Assembly: GCA_012295275.1 (NCBI GenBank)
Contig: CM022677.1
Coordinates: 17,908,440-17,972,439, forward strand
Reading direction: 5' to 3'
DNA: 64,000 nt
Source: Chrysomallon squamiferum
Taxonomy: Eukaryota; Mollusca; Gastropoda; Neomphalida; Peltospiridae
Shown here piece after piece: positions 32,711 through 45,029 of the stretch. The notes beneath the pieces were generated by a model. That model did no database searches and was not told the origin of the DNA. It saw only the letters and a program-made list of their open reading frames with translations. The number at the start of each line of letters is the position of its first letter. The first letter of the stretch is position 1. The translations under genes were made by a program, and so were the position numbers.

Positions 32711-33082
32711 AATATATAAATATATATATTTATTTATTTATTTTCCCCCTCTCTCTTTTTTTTTTTTTTATTTATTTATTTTTTTTTTTTTTTTTTTTTT
32801 TTTTTTCTATCTTCACTTGCAGAAGAGTTAGGTACAGCGTTTTTCCCTGGTGCACACGAGGCGTGGACGCCACACCCACTGGCCCCTTTCCCGGAGTTGA
32901 CTCCCGCAGCAACAGCCCTACACCACACTGCACTCTTGCAACACCCAGCTCTTGCACAGGTACAAGTTCGGGTAAATTGAGCTTTATTCATTATCGCACT
33001 GTGCAAAACACTAGCAAAAAAAAACAACACCATACAGCACAATATTAACCTGTTTTTTTAATTTAAAATAACTTAATATTTT

Positions 33083-33128
<46 letters not shown>

Positions 33129-33131
33129 TTT

Positions 33132-33162
<31 letters not shown>

Positions 33163-33704
33163 ATTTTGTTGTTTATTTTTAAATTTCTTTAAACATTAGT
33201 ACGGATAATTTTAAAAATATAAATTTTAAGGAATTTTTAAAAAAGAAACACAAAATGAAAAAAAAAAAGAAATAAAAATAATAATAATTTATGTATAATT
33301 AAATTTTTTATTATTAGATTTTAAAACACTTTACTTTGAAATTTACTTCCTGTAATATTATTATTCTTTTTTTTAAAAATAACCCGACACTTACTTTCAT
33401 ATTTTTAATATTTATTTTTAAATACTTTTTAATTATAAAATAACAACAAAACTATTTTTTTTTTTCTTTATTGCAAATTTAAAGAGCAAATTGGAATTAG
33501 AAATTTATTATTAATTACTTTTGTGGCCTAGAATTAGAAGGAAAATATATATATATTTTTTTCTCCTTCTTCTCTCTAGAAAATATATATATTTAAAGAA
33601 AATTATTAATTTTCTCTTTCTCTCTGCCTTTATATATATTTATTTATAAAATATTCAGCTTATTATAACATCTATTTATATTTATAACAAACCAAAAGCA
33701 ATAA

Positions 33705-33735
<31 letters not shown>

Positions 33736-34118
33736 TAATTAATGTTTTTTGGGTTTTTTTTTCTAATAATAATACTAAGAGGAAGTTGAGCTCAATTTAA
33801 GAAAAAATAATAATAATCATAATAAACACTTTGCTTTTAAATTATTAGTAAGTTTTTTTAAAAGAATTTTATTCATATAAATTAATATCAAAATATTATA
33901 GCACTGTTGATATTGTTAGTCTAAATTGGGCCCAACACAAATTTAATTATGACTGACAAAACACTACACTATGTATCACTTTGTTAAATGTTTTTGATTT
34001 TCTGTGACGTTTTCTGTTTTATTCTAATGACCTGTATGCAAATAAGTGCAAAAACAAGTCAAGCTGTGCAAAATGTGCAAATATTTGATAATGATTTAAG
34101 AACATAATATAAATAGTG

Positions 34119-34153
<35 letters not shown>

Positions 34154-34727
34154 ATATAAATTTTAAAATTATTATTTAAGTATTACTGTTTGTTTGTTTA
34201 TTTATTTATTTATTTATTTTTCCTATATATTGTATTTGATTTTATATTTTTATTTAATTAATTTTTTTTTTTTTAGTTTGAGATCAATATGGTTTAAAAT
34301 CAGTTATTATTGTATTTAAGTTATAGTGGATTAAGAAGCTAACTTTTTTTTTTTTTTTAATAATAATTATGAACAAATGACTGAAATGTTTATTCTGAAG
34401 GAAAAAAATACAAAATAACAAACCTGCAATATTTTAATAAATATTTGATGCAGTGTTTTGCACAGAGGTGATGAAAAAGCTGTCATCTACCAAAACTAAA
34501 TTTAGTTGTTAAACTAACAATATTTTTTTATATTATTAATTTATTTATGTTTTTTTATTTTTTATATTTTATTTTTTTAATTAAATTTTAACTAATTTGA
34601 TGAATTTGTTAATACTGTTAGCATTGTTTAATTACTGTCTTTGTTGTTGTTGTTGTTGTTTTGTTTGTTTTGACAATTAACACTAACTTCGTTAATAAAT
34701 ATTTAAATATAATTAATATGTTTATAG

Positions 34728-34762
<35 letters not shown>

Positions 34763-35104
34763 TTAAAAATAAATATATTTGTTATAATTAATTTCATTTT
34801 CTTTTCTTATATTACATCTTAAATAATGAAAGAAAAAAAGATCTTTAACTGAAACCATGATTAATTTGGGTTACATACTGTTCGTCACGGATTAGATTTT
34901 TAAACTGCTGTTTATTTTACCACACTGATATGTGAGAATGTTAGAGAACTAATTAGTACTTGGAGTGTTGGTGTCAAGCTACTCACCCCACCCCACACTT
35001 AGGATAAGCTGTTTAGTAATTATGTTAGAATTGTGCGATTGTTTTTGTGTTTATGTGACACTTGTTTTTCCCTTGTTTTGTTTTTCTGAGTGTTTTTGTG
35101 TGTG

Positions 35105-35149
<45 letters not shown>

Positions 35150-36544
35150 AAGAGAGAGACAGAGAGAGAGAGAGAGAGATGTGAGAAATAATGTAGACAA
35201 TGTGGTGTGTGTGAGAGAGACTGACTGACTGACTGACTGTATGATTGAGTTGCAAGGGGTGCATGCATGTATTTTAGTGTTTGTGTGTTTTTCTAAGCAG
35301 CTTTTCGGTTGCATTTTATCAGTTCCTTTTTTTCAATGTTTAAAATGTATATTAGTTTATTTTTATGTGTTTGTATACAAAAATAATACTGTTACTGTGA
35401 ATTAATAATTGTTAAAATAATGATTATTTTGTTTTGACATAATACTGATTAGTAAATAAAAAAGAAAATTTTAAAAATATTCAATATACTTACAAATAGA
35501 AGAAATTAATTTATTGCAGTATATTTAAAACAGAAAAATAAATATATAAATAATACTCATAAAATATTAATGTTAGTAGTAGTAGTAGTAATAATAATAA
35601 AATAACAATAATATTAATAATAATATATATATTTTTTTTAAACAAAACCATTTTGCAGTTGAATATTTTATTTATCCATTCAGACTTTTTCTTCATTTTT
35701 TATTCTCGTTTCTTTTTTTACCCTCAAACTATATAAATTTGCAAAACATCTTTCTGTATATAAGCTTTAGATAAATTTAGAAATTTGCAAACATTCAACA
35801 CTGCTTATCTAATTTCCATTCCCAATAATGGTTTCTTTAACACATGCAAAATGCTTGTTACTGTACTCTGAGTATAATTAGCATAGTACAAGGTTATCTG
35901 GGACATTAAAAGAGCAACACATGCTTACTAGAATTAACTGAACTAGTCTCATGTATTTTGAGAGTAAAAGAATATCAAAGATAACCAAAATAAAATAATT
36001 TAAAAGTTTAAAAAAAATTAATGATTAAAAATAATTTAAAATTTTTTTTTTTTTTTATCATGCACTTTTATATTTCAAAAATTAGCAATAAATAAATAAA
36101 ATAAATATATAAAAGTAAATGAATAACATAAAAGCAGAATAAATAAGTAAATAAATAAATAAATAAACAGAAGATAGATTAAAAAAAAAAAAAAAAAAAA
36201 AAAAGAATTAAAAAAAAAAAAAAAAAAAAAAGAATGAAAAAAAAGAAAAAGAAAATACCTTATTGAATTTAGTATTCAGGTAGCTTGAACAGAACTGGTT
36301 GTTATGGCAACAGGACTCATAACTAATTCTTGGATAATGAAAAATTCATGAGACTTTGTCTCAGGTGCTCTTTCAAAAGAAAATACTTAAGTAATGTTAT
36401 TTAATGCAGTTTTTATGAGAGAAGGCTGTACAAATTTGGAAACAATTTTCTTTTGTTGCATCTGGTACATGCCCTTTTTAAATCACCTTTAAATGCTGAG
36501 TCTCTTAAATGTATGGAATTCAGTATCATTCTTATTACTATTGC

Positions 36545-36614
<70 letters not shown>

Positions 36615-36773
36615 TAATGTTATTTATTTATTATAGATTTAATTTAAAATTTTTAAAATAATGCTTTGGAAATTGGTAATGATAATGATAATTTATAACA
36701 TTCAAAAATAATTATTTTGTTTAGAATAAAGTATTACAAAAATAATAAGCAAACATTTAAATAAATACAAAAA

Positions 36774-36809
<36 letters not shown>

Positions 36810-39115
36810 AAATAAGAACAATAATAATCATAATAATAGTAATAGTAGTAATAAACCACTAAACAAATAAAGTATTAATAAAATACTAAATACATACAAA
36901 AAATATATTACCTTCATTTATACTTACGATTTAGTTACGTATTTAAATTTTGTTTCAATTTTTAAAATTATATTTCTGTTACAAATTTATTTTATAATTA
37001 TTATTTTTAAATTTTTTTTTTTTTTTTAATTTAAAACTTTTCTAAAACATCTTATAAGAGAATAAAACTAAATTTTTTTAGATTCAGAAACCTGCTGCCC
37101 ATCCAATGACTTCGCACGGAGCTATTATTCAATATCAGGTTCGTTGTCCACTCAGATCACAGTTTGCAAAGCAGTGAGCCAATCAAAATCTTTATTACAA
37201 AAGACTTTTACTTAAAGTCAGTTCTGTTAGTTCTTTGCACTGCACTGCATGTTTCTTGTTTTCTTTCTTTATTTTCTTTTTTCTAATATTATTTATTAAT
37301 AGTTGTTAACTTGTTTTTTTTAATTGAAATTTTAAATAAATAAATAAAAATGTATAAATATTGTTAGATAAAAAAAATAACGTTTATATTTTGATGTTTA
37401 GTTTTTATTTAAAGCATTTTAAATAAATTATTAACTAAATAGATTTTGAATTGAATATTTATTTAACTAAAAATAATATTTGAAATGTATATATAATCTG
37501 CCATTATGAACAAATGTTGCATGTAGCAAAATTACATTAATAAACAAATAATTTAAATTGAATTGAATTTATGAAGAAAATTAAAAAAAAAAAAACAATA
37601 ATAAAAAAACAATACAGAAAACAAAAGTAAAAATGAAATAGTACTAATATATAACATAATAATATTTTGAAATTTTTTTGATTAATCTGAAAATAAAAAT
37701 TATAGATTTTTTGTTGTTGGAAGTCAAATTATATACTACAAAATATTTTATACACAATGGAATTATTTATATTGGAGAAAGAGAATTAATGATGTTTAAA
37801 TGAATTAAAATTAATTTAATATTCAGAATCACTGTGCAGAACTGTTGAAAATTTGAAAGATTGAAATAATAATAATAATAATTTCTATAAAACATTAATA
37901 TATGTTCTTAAAAAAGAAAAGAAAAAGAAAATAGAAAAAAAAAAAGAGAATAAATAAAAAAAAGAAGAAATAATATGAAACTGTTTATTAAGACAAAACA
38001 TCTAAATGAACTAATTTCGCATTTAAATATTGTATACTTTTTTCATTGTTGATCTGTTTAATAAGTGCTGCTTGTTTCAAATTCTTTGATGTCTCTGTAA
38101 CACTAAGTATTATTCTCTACAATTTCTGTCATGCATGAATAAAATATCTTTATGGCATGTGCATTAATGGTTTTTTATCACCCCTTCTCACATAACATTT
38201 TGTTTCTTTCTACTTTTCATGTCAGAATTTTTTTATTTTATTATTTAACTTCATTGTTAGAATAAAATGTATCATTTTATTATAGATATATATGTTTAAA
38301 AGGAAAGGCTATTTTCTTTACTAAGATCTTAGATTTTCCTTTTTGTTTATTTATATTTTTTAAGTATCAGTGCAAAAAGACAAATGTATTACTGATGACT
38401 CAAACTTTCAACTTCATTTGCACGTTTAAACTCTTAACTCGGTCTTTCAGGGATTTTTGTGTTGTAAAATTTTTTGCCTTTTTTCTTATTATATTTCAAA
38501 GTTGTTAAGCATCCATGAAATCTTTTCCCAAAACAACACATCCATCAAGAGAGAAAATAATAAAATAAAATAAAATTAAATAGATTTAATTAAATAAAAA
38601 ATTAATTAATTTAATTGACTGTAATTATTTAATTCACAGAACTTGGCTGGTATACCGGGAATGCTACCAGAACAATTCCTGCCCCAGATGCAGCAGGCAG
38701 CTTTCATTGGACCACCCACAGTTACCGTGTCAACAATGCCACACCCAGCCCTTGGAGCCACGCCCATAATAGCTAGTCCCACCACTAATGTGAACACCTC
38801 ACCATCGCAATCAAACGCTCCTTGCTCAACATTGTTTGTAGCTAACCTGGGATCTTTTTGTTCAGAACAGGAGTTGAAAGACTTGTTTACAACGTAAGTG
38901 TTTTATTGATTTGTTTATTTATTGTGCCATTATTATTATTATTATTATTATTATTAAAATTATTACTATTATATCATTTATTTATTGTAATTATTTTTAC
39001 TGTTGTTAAATATTATTATTTTATTATTAATATTATTAATTTATTAATTTATTATTTTTCTGATTATTTATTGTTGTAAGTAATTCATTATTTTTTTTTT
39101 TTACAATCTTTTAAA

Positions 39116-39146
<31 letters not shown>

Positions 39147-42100
39147 TTAGAATTATAAACTCAGTCATGCACCCAATGCATATTAATATGTTTGTTAAAT
39201 TTTATTTTATTAATATATTTTTATATATATAAAAATTAATTTATTATTGATTAATTTAAAACAAGAAAAAGTAATAGAGCATGTTACATACTGATTTATT
39301 TTTACATGCAAACAGTTGTTATGAAAAATAATTTATGTTAAAATACATGTATTGCTGATATGAAAATATATATTTTTTTTATATCTTTTATTCTTTTGAG
39401 TCATGATATTCAGAAAATGTGTTTGTGTATAGTTTTAAACAGAAAGTAAAGCATGGCCCCCTTTTTTTGAGCACAAATTTTAACAAATATTTTCTAGATT
39501 TTTTTTTTTTTTACTTTTTCACATTCCTTAGTCCATTTTTTTGCAACAATAACAAAACAGGCATAGACATTTAAATAAAAAAAAATAAAAAAAATAAAAA
39601 ATTTCAGATTATTAAAAGTGAATCTTGGGGATGGTGGAGTTGTTTTGTGTATGACATTATAGTTTTATAGCAACAAATTGCATTGATGTATGTACTGCAT
39701 GCTAAAACTATAACTAATAACCAAAAATCATTGACACATGAACAACAGATATTAAGATATAGAAAGACATAAAGGTAATAATAATAATATAATAAAATTA
39801 GAATAATAATAAATAAAATAATATAAATAATATTCAATAAACATAAATCTGATCACAATCTAGATTCCTGCTAATACAAGAAATATTTAAAAATAAATTA
39901 AAAAACCTAAAATAAATATAAAAAAAATAAAAATAATTACCAAAAAATAATGATAATAATAATAATAAAAAAAAACAACTAAAAACTAAAATAAAAATAA
40001 ATAATACAATCAAACTATTCCAGAAGACAATGGTGATAAACTGAATGTTAGCTGTGGTGATGGCATGGAAAAGGTTAAATATTATTGATGTATTTTTTTG
40101 CCAGAGATTTGTTTATTTTTTTTTCTTGTGCATTTTCAATTCTGCACTAGTCATCATATTCTTTGCTTTATTTGCACACCATAATGTAGATCAGGGTTTC
40201 TAATAATATATATTTCTTAAAAGCAAAACTAGTTAGGACCAAAATGGACATTATCAGACAAGATGTAGAATGACCGTACCTCAAAATTTATGAACACAAA
40301 GCCTAAAATAGCATAAAAATATTTTCCTATGATGTAGTCATAATATAAATCTAAGTAACTAGAGTAAATTAGATTTAGGGATATATATATATATTTCAGT
40401 AAATGAAGTAGGTATATCACTACATATTGATAAGTGTAAAAGGGGAACTGGTAATTAGTGAACTGTAGATATGGATGGATGCAACAAAGGGTAAAAATGG
40501 CTTCTTGACACGGTATCTGATTAATCCTTTTCTTTATTGTAAATTCAAATTATATTACGAGATTTCTGTGGTGATGTAGTTTATAATGTATTTTCGTTTA
40601 CTATTTATTATTTTGTCCAGTGAAGTAATAACAGAAATATGAAACAAAGGGTTGTCATCTATAAAATTAGGAGAAACAGTTAATAATAATAATAATAATA
40701 ATATAGTAAAAAATTATATAACAAAAATATTTAAAAAAAAAATAATAATAATAATAATAATGTAAGAAATAAAAAAACAACATCAACAACAAATAAATAA
40801 ATAAATAAATAAATAAAGCAAGCACTGGATGATGGGAATGTTACTTCCTGCACTAACATTTTCTGTGCAGCTACTGGCACTACTTTTTGATGTAATCCTA
40901 CACACTTGCAGCCCAACCACAACATTGCAATGCATTATTGTTCTGTTATCTACAGCCATGATCTATCAAGACTGAGTCTGTAAATACAAATCTCACAGAA
41001 GACTGAGTCGTCACTAAATATAAATATATGTAGAAGGCTGAGTCGCTGGTAAAATGTTTTTATAAGACTGAGTTGTTACAAAAAATCCCAGTAAGACTGA
41101 CTCTTTGGTAGAAAACACCCCAGAAGACTGAGCAGGTTTAAAAAAAAAAAAAATTCTTCTCAGTTATAATAGTGAAGTACAAAACTGAAATTTGGTTAAG
41201 TGACTCTACTGATGGTGCAGAACAATAATAATAAAACAAAAAGTAAATTGTCAATTCTGGGTTTAAACTGAATCCTTATTAGTTTAAGTTTAATACAAAC
41301 AATTTAACTACTTTAAAACAACTTCCCCAAATTCTGTTCTTTGTAAGTTTCTAAACTCTTCATTTATTACAATTAGAAATATTTGAAATCATTTCCTAAA
41401 ATGTATCCAATATAAACTAATGCAATAAATATTCAAAATTTAAAAAAAAAAAAAAAAAAAGAAGTAAATAAAACATTAAGCTATGCAAGCATATAATTTT
41501 TCTGATCACTCCCTGAAATAAATAAATCAATAATGATTAAAAACTAGTAACTGAATTAAACTATTTTTTTTCAAGAAAAAAAAAAAAAAAAAAGAAAGAA
41601 AAGAGAAAAAAAAGAAGAATTAAAAGTTTACATACAGAAAGATATTAAATAGGTAAACTTGATGTCTAAATATAAATTCTGATAACAGTTAACGTAAAGA
41701 AGGATATAATTTTTTTTTTCTTGTCTGAGAATAAAAAGCCAGTTAATAAGTAATGTAAAGAAATAGAATAATTTTTCCAATCTAAGACTATTAATCAAGT
41801 GATGTAAAGAAAATAGTGTACAGGAAGTGTTGGTAGTCTTGATATGTTATGGTGTGTCTTCATCTGCTGTTCTGTTTCTCTTACACATAGCCTCACTTGC
41901 CATTTCAGTTTCAAAGGGTTTTCACGTCTGCGAATGCACAATAAAGGAGGCTCCCCAGTAGCCTTTGTAGAATTTCAGGTCAGTCTCCCTTTTTGTACAC
42001 AACCCTGCTTAATTTGTGACCATCCGTCATGAAAGGTACCAAAAGTGAGAGCAGTTTCTGTTGCTTTGTTTTAATTTCGGTAGTGGCTGTTTTAATAAAT

Positions 42101-44930
42101 AGATTTTAAATGTTTTTTAAATTTCAGTTCATTAACATTTGTTAACCATTTTTTTTTTTTTTCCTCTGCTGGCTACTAACTTATTACTACTTTAAAGAGC
42201 ATATAGTTTGTGTTTCTGAATAAATAAACATCAAGAAATGAAGAAAAAAGTAAACAGAAAAAGCACTTTTATGTACCTTTCATGGCAGTTTGTCGCATTT
42301 ATTATTTGTTACAATGAGTTGCAATTATTATTATTATTATTATTATTTTTTAAATATTGTGTGTGGTTATAGAATTTATTAACTGTTTTTTTGTTTTTTT
42401 AAAGTTACTTATTGAATCTATTATTTTGATTTCCTTTATTATCTTTGTAGAAAGAGTTTCATCAAAGTTAAAATGGAGATACATTTGCAATAAAGTATAA
42501 ACACTAATAATTTATTTTTGAACATTCAGCTTCAACATTGCCTTTCTTACAATGGTCTGACATTACAAGTCTGTTCAGAAAACAGGTCAGGTTCACATAT
42601 GAAGGCATGTCTTTATAAGCAATGGAAAATGAAATATCTTCCATGAATTTATTAATTTATTTTTCTCTGGAATGGGAGTTCATTAATTCAATAGGCTCAA
42701 ACTGAGGGATATCAAACTTACATTATAACGGAGGGATACTGTCTCTTTACTCATAACTGATTACTTATATTCCATTCTGTCAAACTTATGTTAATCTTCT
42801 CTACACAAGACTAAAGGGTTTTGTGATCAAATCCCTTTGATGTGCTTATTTTATATTGTCCATTTCTGACCAGTTACTCATGTCTAAAGCATGGCAAGAA
42901 TGGATGAAATTGTTAATAAAGGAACACTACTTTTATGTTTTGTTTTTAACAATGACAATTATACAAACAACTGATCTTTTATAAACAATGAAGCTCACAT
43001 TATATCTTTGATATAGCAGAGCAACCAGGTGGATTAGGAAATTGTCCAGTGTGTAGTGTAAGGAAGACTGATAATGTGAATAACCTCTCCTAATGAATTA
43101 CAAATTAATTATTAAAAATGATAATGCCACATTAAAAACAAACATACAAGAAATAAATAAAGAAAATACACTTTTTAAATCTGATTTATGAATTCTATGA
43201 CAAACACACATTAATATTTATATATAAATATATATATGTATGCTACACTGTGCATTTGGCATCTTTTACATTTATATATTTTTTTTTTACATATTTATTT
43301 ATGCACTACCATGAAACAAACACTCTTTGCTGTATGTTAATGTAGAAAATGAATACATATTCTAGAAAGAGTAAAATTTTATCCCACCCCAGTTTATTTA
43401 TTATTATTTAGTTTATTATCTTTTTGTCACACTATGTGTAAAAATAAAATAAATGTATGAGTAAAAATATTCTAAGATATGCAATTTTATTATTATGTAA
43501 ATATTTGCCTGGCAATTAACAGCTTTTAAAAATTTTCAGAATATATTGCTAGTCTTTATCAGAATATATTATTTAATATAATAGCTAAACATTAATAATA
43601 CAGAAACATTTATATTAAAGCATGGTTGCACTGGCTATAAATATTGCCATGTAATATAAGGCAAAACCATTTTAATTTGGCCATGCTATCAATAGAAATG
43701 ATTACTGGAATGATTATTGAAAAGTAGATAAATTAAATAATCATTACTGTCAGTTCTAGAAAGATTAAAAGTAATTAATTAAGTACAGCAATAAAAACAA
43801 ACATTCTAACAACATAGATTAATGAAAAGAAAAATGATTCAAATAATTATTGGTAATAATTGATTAAATAACTTAAAATCAATATTGATTCAGTCATTTG
43901 CAATTTCATGAAAATTTCAGCAAGTCTGAACAATTTCTTTGAACAGCTGCATCAGGCAATTTTTTTTCTTTCTATGTTTTAACAGATAAACAAAAGTTTG
44001 TGTTAGCTGTTAATGCTTAAAGTGATATCACATTTTTTAATGAAAAGATATATAACATTTCTACAGTTCATTCTAAAGTTGAAGTTTTTCATCAATCATG
44101 AAAAATATTTTACAACATATCTCAGCAAGTTTGTAATCTTCTGAACATTTGAAAGAATAACATAAAATGCAGTTTATACCCTAAGCATCATTTAATTTTT
44201 TTTTTTTTTAAAGGTTTAATTTAATATTTGTCAATTGTGAGAATGCAAAATCTTCATTTTTTAAAATACTTTTAAGAAAATAATTTGTACCAGCAAAGAT
44301 ACTGCAATCATTAATCTTTGAGTCTTTTTAACAAAACTCCATCTAAACATATTAAACATATTATTGATCAGATGGATTGACATATTGCAAGGATCATAGT
44401 TAACAAGATCCAGGCTTCCACTTGAAAAGCAGAACTCAACACCCTCAAAATATTTACTGCATTTTTAAATTTATTTCAGAAATCTGTTTTATTAAAAAAA
44501 ATATAAAGATTATTTTAATTTTGAGCAAAATACAGACTTGTATCAGTCTACCCAATACTTTGTATAATTACTAATATTTTTTGTCTTTAAATTAAATTTT
44601 TCATAGTTTATTAGCTAACTGACTGTTACGGTGAAATGCATGTTACAATGTATATATGACATCTCTCTCTCTCTCACATAGATTCTTGGTCAAGAAGTCA
44701 CTAACTGTCAGTATCTCTCTGCCTGTCTGTCAATCTCTCCCTCCCTCTCTCTCTCATACACAGATTCTTCTTTTTATTATTTTTATTGTTTTTTTATTTC
44801 AGGATGTAAGTCAAGAAGTTTATGGCACTGCTGTCATGAATCTCTTTCTCTCTATCTCTCTCATATATATCCTGACTTTTATTTTATTTTAATTTTAGGA
44901 TACAAGTCAAGAAGCTACTGTCGTCCGTCC

Positions 44931-45029
<99 letters not shown>

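Noticed and set aside
44656-44892. 78-residue frame across the exon J decoys
   Set aside because: Not an independent gene; it is the reading frame of a duplicated exon start followed by CT repeats.
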